Assembly: GCA_013299105.1 (NCBI GenBank)
Contig: JAAFJY010000003.1
Coordinates: 1-64,000, forward strand
Length of the DNA stretch: 64,000 bases
From: Chitinophagales bacterium
GTDB taxonomy: Bacteria; Bacteroidota; Bacteroidia; Chitinophagales; Saprospiraceae
Direction: 5' to 3'
The first letter of the stretch is position 1; every line of letters starts with the position of its first letter. Positions 18,055 to 26,054 of this stretch are shown in pieces. A program made the translations under genes and the position numbers. Under the pieces are notes generated by a model. That model did no database searches and was not told the DNA's origin. It worked only from the letters and a program-made list of their open reading frames with translations.

Positions 18055-18194
18055 CTTACTTGGCAGATTCTTGATACAAGCTGATTGCTGCTTGGAATTG
18101 GGATTATTGTACAATCCAAATCCAAACATCAGACTTCTTTACAATAGTTCAGGAATTGCGAAAAAATAAAGTAAACACTTGTGACCATTGATTA

Positions 18195-18345
18195 AAGCTG
18201 CTTTGAAAGGCAAAGTCATGCTGGAAATCAGTGAAAATCAGTTTCATCTGTTACATCCGTGTTCCCAACTTGAAGCCGCAAAGCGGCTAAAGGCTTTCGT
18301 CAACTTGTTTACCTTATTTAATCTGCGGCCCTAAATAAACGTTTA
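18195..18345 (+). repeat. R1 dispersed repeat, hairpin variant GCCGC/GCGGC
   Basis: Order: gcaaagtcatgctgg, aaatcagtgaaaatcag, tacatccgtgttcc, then hairpin GCCGC-aaa-GCGGC (18275-18287), then ttaccttatttaatctgcggcc. The tail recurs at 24.54-24.57 kb. It fills most of the gap between the divergent porU and porP genes. Confidence 0.8.
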
Positions 18346-18372
18346 GATCAGAAAAAATTGACAAAACATACC

Positions 18373-19383
18373 ATGCGAAACCCGTTAATTGTCGTGCTGC
18401 TGCTATTTTGGCTGGGGAGCCATGCGCAAGACCCCATGTACAGCCAGTTTTTTGCTGCTCCCTTGCAGCTCAACCCGGCTTTTGCGGGCGTTTCGCAAGC
18501 CCCCCGCATCATGACCAATTACCGCAACCAGTGGCCCTCCTGGCCCAATGCTTACCGCACTTTTAGCGTGGGTTATGAGCAGGGGTTGCCTCAGTTGAAC
18601 AGTGGTTTTGGCATGTCCGTTCTGGCCGACGATGCGGGCAACGGCACTTACCGCACCAACAAGCTCAGTTTTTTTTACAGCTACGAAGTGCGCACCAAGC
18701 AAGATTTGCGGGTGAAGTTTGGGCTTGAAGCCGGGGCTTACCGCACCCAACTCGACTGGAATCGCCTTACTTTTGGCGACCAACTTGATCCACTGGAGGG
18801 ACTTGGCCCCAACGGCACAGGCGCGCCCAGTGAAGAAAATCGCCCCAATAGCCTGGCCAATAGCCAGCTCGATTTTTCGGCGGGAATGCTGGTGTACACC
18901 GAAAAATTTTACGGAGGCATTGCCATGCACCACCTCAATAACTTCGACGAATCTTACCTCGAAACTGTGGATGCTTTGAAAGTGGGCAAGCCCATGCGCG
19001 TCTCGGTACACGGCGGAGCGCAATTCAACATGGGTGGGCAAAATGGCCTGCCTTCCTTCGTCTCGCCCAATTTCATGATCGTGCGCCAGGCGGATTTTAC
19101 CGAACTCATGGTGGGGTCCTATGCTGCTTATGGACCGGTTTTTGCCGGGGCCTGGTACCGGAATAGCGGCAAAAATCCCGATGCACTGGTGGGCTTGATT
19201 GGCTATCGTTATGGCGTGATGCGCTTGGGCTACAGCTACGATGTCACACTGTCCGGCCTCACGCTTGCCCGTACCGGAGGCGCCCACGAACTCTCCATCG
19301 CCTTGACCATGGACGATTCCCGTGCCAACCGCAAGCGGCGGCGCAAAGCCGATTTGAACGATTGTTTTCAGTTGTTTAGGTGA
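18373..19383 (+). CDS. PorP/SprF-family T9SS outer-membrane protein
   Basis: A 336-residue barrel of the PorP/SprF family, which helps T9SS assembly or secretion and surface display of gliding adhesins. Hallmark after the signal peptide: QDPMYSQFFAAPLQLNPAFAG, then MTNYRNQWP and alternating barrel strands (SFGMSVLADDAGNGTY). Start chosen at ATG 18373 (MRNPLIVVLLLFWLGSHAQ); a TTG five codons upstream is possible. It diverges from porU-porV but is not next to porK-L-M-N, so it could be one of several paralogues and not the core PorP. The basic tail RKRRRKADLND is unusual for a barrel end and would stay in the periplasm. Confidence 0.9.
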   Translation: MRNPLIVVLLLFWLGSHAQDPMYSQFFAAPLQLNPAFAGVSQAPRIMTNYRNQWPSWPNAYRTFSVGYEQGLPQLNSGFGMSVLADDAGNGTYRTNKLSFFYSYEVRTKQDLRVKFGLEAGAYRTQLDWNRLTFGDQLDPLEGLGPNGTGAPSEENRPNSLANSQLDFSAGMLVYTEKFYGGIAMHHLNNFDESYLETVDALKVGKPMRVSVHGGAQFNMGGQNGLPSFVSPNFMIVRQADFTELMVGSYAAYGPVFAGAWYRNSGKNPDALVGLIGYRYGVMRLGYSYDVTLSGLTLARTGGAHELSIALTMDDSRANRKRRRKADLNDCFQLFR

Positions 19384-19486
19384 AAGAAGTTGAAAAGTTG
19401 AAGGGTTGAAATGTTGAAGAGAAGGGCGTTTAATCTGAGTTCAGCAAGTTAGTTCTGCCCTTTCTCAAATAACGCCAAAAAAAAGT

Positions 19487-19523
19487 GCTGACACTTGCGT
19501 AAATAGTGCCAGCCCTTTCTTTT
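19487..19523 (+). terminator. Probable terminator after porP/sprF
   Basis: GCTGACACT (19487-19495) pairs with AGTGCCAGC (19505-19513) with one A-C mismatch, followed by ccctttcttttg. It is about 100 bases past the stop. An R3 array (gaagggttgaaatgttga) lies between, at about 19388-19430. Confidence 0.5.
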
Positions 19524-19593
19524 GTCTTGATTCGATTTGAAAACGAGATACCTACTCCTCAACTGCTAAACCTCTCAACCCCTCAACTTAATT

Positions 19594-20883
19594 TCACATG
19601 TACTTCTTCGCTTCAGCCCGGGGCTTGCGCAATAATAGTGCGTTCGCAGCTTTGTCGCCCACGATCAGGTCTTTTTGGTGATCCCACTCGATGCTGCGGC
19701 CCAACTTGGCCGAAAGCATGCCCAACATGGCCATGTTGCTGGCGTGGCGGCCTTGTTCGATGTCGGCTTTGGGCCGCTTGCCTGATTTGATGCAAGACAA
19801 GAAATCGATCCACACCAGGTCGATGTTTTGCTGGTCGGGCTCGTTCAGTTTGGCGGGCATGCGCAGGGTTTCCTTTTTCTTGTCGTTGGGGAAAAAGGAC
19901 CAGCCTTGTTGCCAACCGAGGTGGAAAACGCCCTCGCTGCCATAGAAGAATACGCCTACGTTTTCGGTGGGCCTTTCCACGTGGCTGTTGAGCAGGCTGT
20001 GTTCCCAGGTGAGCACAAAAGATTCAAAATCGTAGACCACAACTTGCTCTTCGGGGGCATTGGCACGGGAGTTGCGAATGTTGCTTTGCTGGGCGGAGTA
20101 GATTTTGCGGGGCATTTTTTCCTCGGTCCACCACAAAATTTGGTCAAACCAGTGCGGACCCCAGTCGCCGAGGTTCCCATTTGCAAACTCAAGGTATTGG
20201 CGGAAACCACGCGGGTGAATGCCGGGGTTGTAGGGCACCAGAGGGGCCGGACCACAATAAAAATCCCAATCCAGGCCAGCAGGAGGGGCGCTTTCGGTTT
20301 CCATTTGGCCGGGGCCAAAGTTGTAATGCACGAAGGCTTTGACTGCGTGGATTTTGCCCGCCTTTCCGCTGCGCAAAAACTCGTTGGCGCTCAGGTTGTG
20401 CTCAGAATAGCGGCGGTGAAAGTCCACCACGCAGACCCTTTGGGCATCGCGAGCGGCTTTTTCGATGGCGGTACCTTCTTTGACCGTATGTGAAATTGGT
20501 TTTTCCAGAAATACATGTGCTCCGTTTTGCATGGCCGTGATTGCAATTTGGGCGTGCCAGTGGTCGGGGGTGGCATTGATTACGATGTCGGGCTTCTCCT
20601 TGGCGATGCACTCGCGGTAGTCTTTGTAGAGTTTGGGCTGGTCGTTGCAGAGTTTATCGACCTCGGTTTTGCATCTTTTCAGTTGATTTTCATCCACATC
20701 ACACAAGGCTGCCACCTGGCATTCACCCGTGCGAATGCCTTCGCGCAGGATGTTGAGCCCCCACCAGCCAGAGCCGATGAGCACAGTTTTGTACTTGCCC
20801 TGCGGGCGATAAGCGATGAAAGGATGGGCCAATACGGCAGCCCCGGCCAAAGCAGACTGATGCAGAAATTGACGACGACGCAT
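19594..20883 (-). CDS. TAT-exported Gfo/Idh/MocA-family oxidoreductase
   Basis: A 429-residue NAD(P)-dependent sugar or polyol dehydrogenase. The N-terminus has a twin-arginine signal (MRRRQFLHQSALAGAAVLAHP). The Rossmann domain follows with VLIGSGWWGLNILRE, CDVDENQL, and the family motif EKPISHTVKEG, where Lys is the usual catalytic lysine. The C-terminal half is the open sheet typical of the family (FANGNLGDWGPHWFDQI). Secreted members often act on sugars linked in glycosides, making 3-keto sugars; the 43.2-kb gene encodes a DUF1080 protein, the usual partner type. That link is inferred, as the two are not adjacent. The gene is convergent with porP. Confidence 0.88.
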   Translation of the reverse strand: MRRRQFLHQSALAGAAVLAHPFIAYRPQGKYKTVLIGSGWWGLNILREGIRTGECQVAALCDVDENQLKRCKTEVDKLCNDQPKLYKDYRECIAKEKPDIVINATPDHWHAQIAITAMQNGAHVFLEKPISHTVKEGTAIEKAARDAQRVCVVDFHRRYSEHNLSANEFLRSGKAGKIHAVKAFVHYNFGPGQMETESAPPAGLDWDFYCGPAPLVPYNPGIHPRGFRQYLEFANGNLGDWGPHWFDQILWWTEEKMPRKIYSAQQSNIRNSRANAPEEQVVVYDFESFVLTWEHSLLNSHVERPTENVGVFFYGSEGVFHLGWQQGWSFFPNDKKKETLRMPAKLNEPDQQNIDLVWIDFLSCIKSGKRPKADIEQGRHASNMAMLGMLSAKLGRSIEWDHQKDLIVGDKAANALLLRKPRAEAKKYM

Positions 20884-20997
20884 GGGTAGCAGGAATTTTT
20901 TTGGGAAGATAGGGGAAATTTGGGGAACGATGGAGGGGTGGGCGAAAAAACTGTGATTATGTTAGGTGTTTGGCTGCTCATGTGGCCAAGATTTTTT

Positions 20998-21320
20998 TTG
21001 ACTTACGACTTACGAGTGACTACTTACGACTTACGAAGTGGGGGCACGCTGGTAGGAATTGTTGGTAGAGGTGGATTCCGTTTTTACGGAATGGATTTTT
21101 TACATACGATAGACATCATACGAGATACGACATATGATTTGTGGGGCTCGCTGGGGAGAATTGTGGAAAGGGAGGATTTCGTTTTTACGGATTTTATTTT
21201 TTATTTTTTTTACATACGATAGACGACATACGAAATACAAGATATGATTTGAGGGCTCGCTGGGAAGATTTGTGGATAGGATGGGAGTTCGGTTTTACGG
21301 ATTGGAAACATCGAATGGAC
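20998..21320 (+). repeat. R4 repeat plus two 110-bp tandem R4 units
   Basis: One R4 copy starts at about 20998 (acttacgacttacgagtgact, split here: heptamers then gtgggggcacgctgg). Two further copies follow, with tacatacgatagac at 21101 and 21211, a period of 110 bp. Each ends with ggctcgctggg and a gtttttacgga element (about 21080, 21181, 21291). A small hairpin CTGGAC-ttca-GTCCGG lies at about 21350. No gene is seen between 20884 and 21464. Confidence 0.75.
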
Positions 21321-21464
21321 CAGTGAAACCGCAATCACATCTAGAATCTTGAAACCCTGGACTTCAGTCCGGGGGACGAAATGTATCCTATTATTCCATC
21401 TAAAATCAATCCAGTGGTTTGCATGAAAACAGCCCTCAAATCCCCAAAAAGTAACGAGTCCCCT

Positions 21465-21660
21465 TCAATTCACCAAGCCTATGCAAAGCCCCATGCTGAC
21501 CAAATCCTGCAAATCGCGGGTGGCGGGTGATGTATTGGCGATGCGCTGGTAGTTTTTAGTGCTGAGGCTACCTTTGGATTCTTCGATGCCTTCTTCAAAT
21601 GCGCAATAACAAATTTCGGCCAATCCACTAGTTGCCAAACCCAGGCCATGATTGATAAAC
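21465..21660 (-). pseudogene. Degraded C-terminal fragment, winged-helix type (Fic-protein tail?)
   Basis: Read on the minus strand, one frame gives EEGIEESKGSLSTKNYQRIA followed by NTSPATRDLQDLVSMGL and a stop at 21465. This resembles the C-terminal winged-helix of Fic-family proteins (LSTKKY..ITKTSxATATRDLQDLV). There is no start codon, the frame is closed by a stop near 21680, and no catalytic HPFxxGNGR motif is nearby, so it is best seen as a gene relic. Family assignment is by eye. Confidence 0.45.
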
Positions 21661-21666
21661 TTTGAT

Positions 21667-21703
21667 TTTATCGATCAAAAATACGCATTTTTTGATCGAT
21701 AAA
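21667..21703. repeat. Perfect 15-bp inverted repeat
   Basis: TTTATCGATCAAAAA (21667-21681) and TTTTTGATCGATAAA (21689-21703) are perfect complements around a 7-base loop. Each arm also holds a self-complementary TCGA or ATCGAT core. It lies just upstream of the relic at 21465-21660 and may be its old operator, or a site related to a lost mobile unit. Confidence 0.7.
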
Positions 21704-21823
21704 TGTTAAATCATCAATTTTCTCCACCAAAATGGGGCAAATAAGAAATAAGACCGCCTAACTTGCCGCACATGAGGAGCAGCTAAACCAAAGCTGCTGC
21801 GAGCGAATATTCTCAACCAGCGT

Positions 21824-22504
21824 ATGAAAACAATTGGCTTAGTAGGTGGCATCAGTTGGGTGTCCACCATGGACTACTACAAATTGATCAATGAAGGCAT
21901 CAACAAAAAACTTGGTGGGCTCAATTTTGCCCAATGCCTCCTCTATTCTATCAACTTTGCCGATGTACAGGCGCGAACTTGGGAAAATTCTTACGAACTC
22001 TTGCTTGATGCGTGCAAAAAATTGGAGTCTGCCGGTGCTGAAGGCCTCGTTTTGTGCGCCAATACTGCGCACCTTTTTGCAGACCAGCTACAAAAAGATA
22101 TCCCACTGCCTTTGATCGATATTGTAAGTGAAACTGCAAAATTGATCAAAGAAGATGGTTTGACAAGAGTGGGATTACTAGGTACAAAATTCACGATGGA
22201 GATGGATTTTTACCGAAAAAAACTGCAGGATTTCGGCTTGGAGGCCGTGATTCCAGCCGAACAAACAGTAAGAGATTACATACAGCATACTCTGGTGACT
22301 GAGTTGGGCAAAGGGCTGGTTTTGCCGGAAACGAGGCATAATTACCTCATTTTTGCCAAGGATTTGATCGAACGGGGAGCCGAAGGGATTATTTTGGGCT
22401 GCACTGAAATTCCATTGGTTTTGAGTCAGGCCGATTTTTCTGTTCCGGTATTTGACAGTACGAAAATTCATGCTGATGCGATTGTTGAATTTGTATTGTC
22501 ATGA
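21824..22504 (+). CDS. Aspartate/glutamate racemase family protein
   Basis: A 226-residue cofactor-independent racemase. The N-terminus MKTIGLVGGISWVSTMDYY is typical of aspartate racemases (IGILGGMSWESTxxYY), with the middle motif GLVLCANTAH carrying the first catalytic Cys (about 78) and GIILGCTEIPL the second (about 184). It likely makes D-aspartate or a related D-amino acid; YgeA-type members have broad specificity. A short stem (AGCAGC / GCTGCT, about 21778-21799) lies in the leader. It is monocistronic and convergent with the tmRNA gene. D-Ala-D-Ala ligase lies beyond the tmRNA, but there is no operon link. Confidence 0.9.
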   Translation: MKTIGLVGGISWVSTMDYYKLINEGINKKLGGLNFAQCLLYSINFADVQARTWENSYELLLDACKKLESAGAEGLVLCANTAHLFADQLQKDIPLPLIDIVSETAKLIKEDGLTRVGLLGTKFTMEMDFYRKKLQDFGLEAVIPAEQTVRDYIQHTLVTELGKGLVLPETRHNYLIFAKDLIERGAEGIILGCTEIPLVLSQADFSVPVFDSTKIHADAIVEFVLS

Positions 22505-22555
22505 TTGATAAAACGCAAAATCTCGATTTCACCAACAAAAAACATCAATTCCGGG

Positions 22556-22599
22556 CAAAAAAATGCCTCAAAACCCTGACGAATCAGCGCTTTGAGGCA
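22556..22599 (-). terminator. Terminator of tmRNA gene
   Basis: On the minus strand TGCCTCAAA (complement of 22591-22599) pairs with TTTGAGGCA (complement of 22564-22572), followed by a T-run (22557-22563). It begins 4 bases after the tmRNA CCA end. It may also stop the convergent racemase transcript. Confidence 0.85.
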
Positions 22600-22602
22600 A
22601 GG

Positions 22603-22999
22603 TGGTGGAGACGGCGAGAGTCGAACTCGCGTCCAGAGAAAGTACTCATTAGCCTTCTACATGCTTAGTTACCAATTTAGGTCTTGGCAAGAGGGTTGGT
22701 CTGGTAACCCACCGTGTTCTTACCCAGCCCTGGGATCTCAAATACAAAATCGGGCCAACTTTGTATTCCAGCCTAGCATAGTTGATGCACGTGCGGGGGG
22801 CCGGTTAGGCATAGACCCTAGTCTTGCCGTAGCAAGGGTTCGCAGCGTACAATGGTGCCTTAATTCCTAGAATTAGGCAGCCATGGCGTAGTTAGACTCG
22901 CCAGTTGTTGTTGGTAGCCATTTGATAACGAAGCAAACCACCGTGCTTCGGCATGCTTACTAACCAGTGATCGATCCTGTCGATACCAATTACGTCCCC
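22603..22999 (-). ncRNA. ssrA: tmRNA (transfer-messenger RNA)
   Basis: A 397-nt one-piece tmRNA that rescues stalled ribosomes and tags the nascent peptide. The 5' end GGGGACG (22993-22999) pairs with CGTCTCC (complement of 22607-22613) in a 7-bp acceptor stem with one G-U, followed by A and an encoded CCA (22603-22605). The T-arm (GAGTTCGACTC) is clear. The tag frame ends GESNYAMAA-stop (22873-22902), close to tags known from other Bacteroidota (GExxYAxAA). The exact resume codon was not settled. Internal pseudoknots were not traced. Confidence 0.95.
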
Positions 23000-23041
23000 A
23001 TTTAGAACTGTCCTCTTTTGGAAAGCAAGATTAGAACGCTG

Positions 23042-23072
23042 CGAAGGTAGCAAAAGTTCCATCTTGTGCAAA
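23042..23072 (-). promoter_or_regulatory. Promoter of tmRNA gene
   Basis: On the minus strand TACCTTCG (23042-23049, one mismatch to TAnnTTTG) and TTTG (23069-23072) are 19 bases apart. Transcription would start about 36 bases before the mature 5' end, leaving a leader for RNase P to remove. Confidence 0.5.
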
Positions 23073-23085
23073 AAAACATACTCAA

Positions 23086-23123
23086 CCAAAAAAACAAGGC
23101 CGATCAAAAAGAATTGATCGGCC
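23086..23123 (-). terminator. Terminator after ddl
   Basis: GGCCGATCAA (23098-23107) and TTGATCGGCC (23114-23123) form a perfect 10-bp stem with a 6-base loop. On the minus strand a T-rich tract follows (complement of 23086-23097). It lies 153 bases after the ddl stop and immediately before the tmRNA promoter. Confidence 0.85.
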
Positions 23124-23275
23124 CCACTCAAAAACTCACGGTATTTACGTAGTTTTTAAAAATCATTTTGGTCATTTCACATTGGGAAGAGGAGGATTGC
23201 TGGAAAAACGCTGCATGAAGCGTGAATTTTTTTTTCTGGAGCCAAGCAATTTCACAAAACGGTACTTGGCATACT

Positions 23276-24262
23276 TCAACCTGCGGTGACTGCTACTTTG
23301 GCCAAAGCCTCATTCACTGCATGGTCCAGCAACTCGCTGATGCTCCAGCCTTCAGCCCTGGCTTGTTGGGGCACGATGCTCTGCTCCGACATGCCTGGAA
23401 TGGTGTTCGCCTCCAGGAAGTAAAAAGTTTCACCCACTTTGATGTAGTCGAAACGGCAGATGCCCGCACAGCCTAAAACCTCATAAATTAGCTTGGTTTG
23501 GGCTTGAACTTTGGCGGCATCCTCGGCGCCCAGGCGGGCGGGGGTGATTTCCTGGCTTTGGTTTTCGTACTTGGCTTTGAAGTCGAAAAACTCATTGTGG
23601 GGTACGATTTCGGTGATCGGCAACACATACACATCGTTGCCAACCCGCAACACGCCGTTGGAAAACTCGGTGCCATCGAGAAAACCTTCCACCACTACTT
23701 CATCGTCGTATTCGAAGGCGTGGGTGATGGCGGCTTCCAATTGCTCGCGCTCTTTCACTTTAGAAGCGCCGTAACTGCTGCCATTTTTATTGGGTTTCAC
23801 AAAAACTGGGACCGCCAGGCTGTCTAGCGCCACCCAGTCGAGGGCCTCGTTTTTGCGCAAAACCAGCGAAGGGGCCATCGGGATCTGGTGGCTGCGCAAG
23901 AAATCTTTGCAGGCTTGCTTGCTAAACGTAATCGCACTCGCCAAAACCCCGCAGCCCGTGAAAGGGATACCCATGACCTGAAAATAGCCTTGCAGGCAAC
24001 CGTCTTCAGCAGGGTGGCCGTGCAGCATTTGGTACACCAGGTCAAACTGGATGCGCTGGCCGCCCTTGTTGAGACTGAAATCGTTGAGGTCAACGACAGC
24101 TCCCGTGCCTTGCTCGCTGAAGGTAGTACCATTCAGTTCGATCACGTATTTTTCGTATTTGTTGTCGTCTAGGTGTTTACGCACGGTTTCGGCGCTTTTG
24201 AGCGATACGCTGCGTTCGGCTACATTGCCGCCAGTGACGATGGCTACTTTTAACTTGCTCAT
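23276..24262 (-). CDS. ddl: D-alanine--D-alanine ligase
   Basis: A 328-residue ATP-grasp enzyme that joins two D-alanines for peptidoglycan precursors in the cytoplasm. Visible: the N-terminal VAIVTGGNVAERSVSLKSA (family GGxSxEhxVSxxSA, here with AER), MLHGHPAEDGCLQGYFQ, GIPFTGCGVLASA, the lysine VFVKPNKNGSSYGASKV, and the C-terminal FYFLEANTIPGMSEQSIVPQQ. The length is normal. Note HGHPAEDG where HGxxGEDG is the rule: Gly is replaced by Ala. A weak -7 (TACCTTTC at 24288-24295) lies upstream. It is monocistronic with its own terminator. Confidence 0.95.
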   Translation of the reverse strand: MSKLKVAIVTGGNVAERSVSLKSAETVRKHLDDNKYEKYVIELNGTTFSEQGTGAVVDLNDFSLNKGGQRIQFDLVYQMLHGHPAEDGCLQGYFQVMGIPFTGCGVLASAITFSKQACKDFLRSHQIPMAPSLVLRKNEALDWVALDSLAVPVFVKPNKNGSSYGASKVKEREQLEAAITHAFEYDDEVVVEGFLDGTEFSNGVLRVGNDVYVLPITEIVPHNEFFDFKAKYENQSQEITPARLGAEDAAKVQAQTKLIYEVLGCAGICRFDYIKVGETFYFLEANTIPGMSEQSIVPQQARAEGWSISELLDHAVNEALAKVAVTAG

Positions 24263-24424
24263 GCTTGGGTGAGGATTTTTCTGGGGCGAAAGGTAGGAAT
24301 TTTTGTGTGAATCAGAATTTGCAGCGTTAAGCGTACGCCGAAAATTTTAGCGAAAGGAAGTATCAGCAATCAAGGAACAGAAAAGAAATAAAGTGGACAA
24401 CTTTGACTTTGGATTAAGCCCATT

Positions 24425-24640
24425 GTGTGGCAACGTTAAAGTCAAAATCATGGTCAAAATCATGCTAGAAATCAGTGAAAATCAGTTTTATCAGTTTTAT
24501 CCGTGTTACTAACTGGCCTCGAATAGCGAGGCAACGAAGATGTCTACTTTATTTAATCTGCGGCCCCAAGCGGGATTTTTTTGTCTGAACCAGAATTTTT
24601 TGTCTGAACCAGAATTTTCAGAATTACATAATTTCAGAGT
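24425..24640 (+). repeat. R1 repeat (hairpin GCCTCG/CGAGGC) plus double tgtctgaaccag motif
   Basis: gtcaaaatcatggtcaaaat leads to gaaatcagtgaaaatcag, ttatccgtgtt and hairpin GCCTCG-aatag-CGAGGC (24516-24532), then tttatttaatctgcggcc as at 18.3 kb. At about 24592-24625 the motif tgtctgaaccagaatttt occurs twice in tandem, as in reverse at 207-240. No gene is seen from 24263 to 24829; a 79-codon open frame at 24540-24779 starts inside the repeat and shows no family features. Confidence 0.75.
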
Positions 24641-24829
24641 TACTTGTGTGACGTTGACTAAGCTTGAATTTGAAAGAATTAGAGAATATGCCTGCTTTGC
24701 GGTCATGGACGCTTACGTAAAAAGCACAAAATTCACAGCTACTGAAACTGATCTGAAGTTTGCAAGAGGAAGGTGTTAAACTTGACCAGTCCAAAAATAG
24801 CGATCTCAAATTCGCGTTTAATACTTGGT

Positions 24830-24959
24830 ATTTGAGCTAAAATAAACTGGACGTATTTGTTTTTGAGGTTTAGAAAAAAAGAACAGAACTTCCTTCCAGT
24901 CAGTTGCTTTTCTTTTTTCACTAAACCCAAATCCGTCCATCTTATTTTTTTACGCTCCC
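24830..24959. mobile_element. 130-bp inverted-repeat element, copy A
   Basis: It shares ends and much of its interior with an inverted copy of identical length at 34641-34770. One end is atttgagctaaaataaac then tggacgtatttg; the other, read inward on the opposite strand, is gggagcgtaaaaaaataa then gatggacggatttg. The ends are therefore imperfect terminal inverted repeats of about 30 bp. No clear target duplication is seen. It ends 34 bases before the next start codon. It is probably a non-autonomous element (MITE-like); a bidirectional regulatory hairpin is the alternative. Confidence 0.6.
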
Positions 24960-24993
24960 TTGCTTTCAACGAGCGACTTTAAGTCTGATAAAA

Positions 24994-25452
24994 ATGCTGC
25001 CCATCAACATATCCACTTCTCGTGGCTGGCTTGCCGCGTTCTTTTGCCTCTTCCTTGTCCAGGCATTGGCCCAACAGGCCCCAGCGCCCCGTATGGAACT
25101 CAGTGCCAAGGGCGAAACCCTGAAAATGGCAATGGGCGACACCATTTTCCTAATGAAGAAATATTACCTCTGTTTGCTGAAGCGGAGTCCTACGGCCAAC
25201 CCCAACAGCAGCGTTAACCTGGGGCTTGAACGCGCCCACCTGGAGCACCTGAGCTGGCTGGCCGAAACCCGCAAAACCTGCATGGCTGGCCCCATCGCCG
25301 CCGAAAATGAGATCAAAGACATCGTGATTTTCAACACCCCGACCTACGAGGAGGCCGAGCGCCTCATGCGCATGGACCCCGCCGTGAAGGCTGGTCGGAT
25401 TGTCTATGAAATTCTACCCTGGTGGGGACCGATTGGAGGGAGGCTGTGGTGA
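24994..25452 (+). CDS. Secreted YciI-like (YCII-related) protein
   Basis: A 152-residue exported protein with a dimeric ferredoxin-like YCII fold. A signal peptide (AAFFCLFLVQALAQ) is followed by MKKYYLCLLKRSP, an AHLEHLSWLAETRKTCMAGPI segment, and the conserved EEAERLMRMDPAVKAGRIVYEILPWWG. The fold is known from small enzyme-like proteins of unclear role; no reaction can be assigned. Exported members are less common than cytoplasmic ones. The start was chosen to give the signal peptide. The 130-bp element lies directly upstream and may have replaced the native promoter. Confidence 0.7.
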   Translation: MLPINISTSRGWLAAFFCLFLVQALAQQAPAPRMELSAKGETLKMAMGDTIFLMKKYYLCLLKRSPTANPNSSVNLGLERAHLEHLSWLAETRKTCMAGPIAAENEIKDIVIFNTPTYEEAERLMRMDPAVKAGRIVYEILPWWGPIGGRLW

Positions 25453-25519
25453 GCGTTATGAATTATGAATGAAGATTTGGGCTCACTGGCATGATTTGAG
25501 GTGTTTTTATCGCTGAAGA

Positions 25520-25650
25520 TCAGTTTACGCGTTACAAACGCGTGTGAGATGGTTCCGGTAATAGACCTTGAACCAGCGTCAATCGAGCGTTATGCTGGTG
25601 TCGGGTCTCCTGACCAACACCGGGCTTCCGCACATTTGTAACGTGCTACG
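25520..25650 (-). repeat. R5 dispersed repeat
   Basis: Read on the minus strand it matches 8.51-8.66 kb and 33.12-33.21 kb: accggaaccatct, then gcgtttgtaacgcg. The stem is ACGCG / CGCGT here (25528-25543). The second stem pairs GGTTC with GAACC (about 25552-25575). It ends in gcacatttgtaacgtgc (25629-25645). Upstream, at 25455-25480, a short gttatgaattatgaatg array with gggctcactgg is R4-like. Confidence 0.7.
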
Positions 25651-25779
25651 AGAACTGACAATTTTGCCTAGACAGAGAAAGATACTTGCCGAAATATGGA
25701 TTGAGAACTTACATTTATTCGGAGTAAATCATTGAAAAACAATGGTTTTATCCAGAACTCACGTTAGTTCAAGAGAAAA

Positions 25780-25947
25780 CTAATGATTCCTGATCCAATA
25801 TTTCCAATCGGCTACCGCTTGGACCGTTTCTTCACCTGCTTTGACTTCGAGTATATCGGCCACCGGGATATTGAAAGACAAGCCAGAGTCCTCGACCTTT
25901 ACCTGCACCCACATGTTGTAAATGGAACACAAGTTCACATCTGCCAT
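25780..25947 (-). CDS. Small hypothetical protein, 55 residues
   Basis: The minus strand reads MADVNLCSIYNMWVQVKVED up to GEETVQAVADWKYWIRNH and stops at TAG (25780-25782). An exact -7 element TACATTTG (25977-25984) lies 29 bases upstream of the ATG, which favours a real gene. Composition is protein-like, with alternating beta pattern then a helix. No family is recognised; it could be the intact small protein or the tail of a decayed longer one. An alternative start is the internal Met12. Confidence 0.45.
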   Translation of the reverse strand: MADVNLCSIYNMWVQVKVEDSGLSFNIPVADILEVKAGEETVQAVADWKYWIRNH

Positions 25948-26054
25948 TCATAGGCGGTCTCAAGAATCTAACGCAACAAATGTAAAAATGTTGCATTTGT
26001 AAAATGGGAACAAGCTACAAACGCCTATCACTAGGGGAAAAGATGCGGCTATGA

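Noticed and set aside
24540-24779. 79-codon plus-strand frame
   Set aside because: It begins in the R1 tail and crosses the double tgtctgaaccag motif; only the last half is unique and it matches nothing I know.
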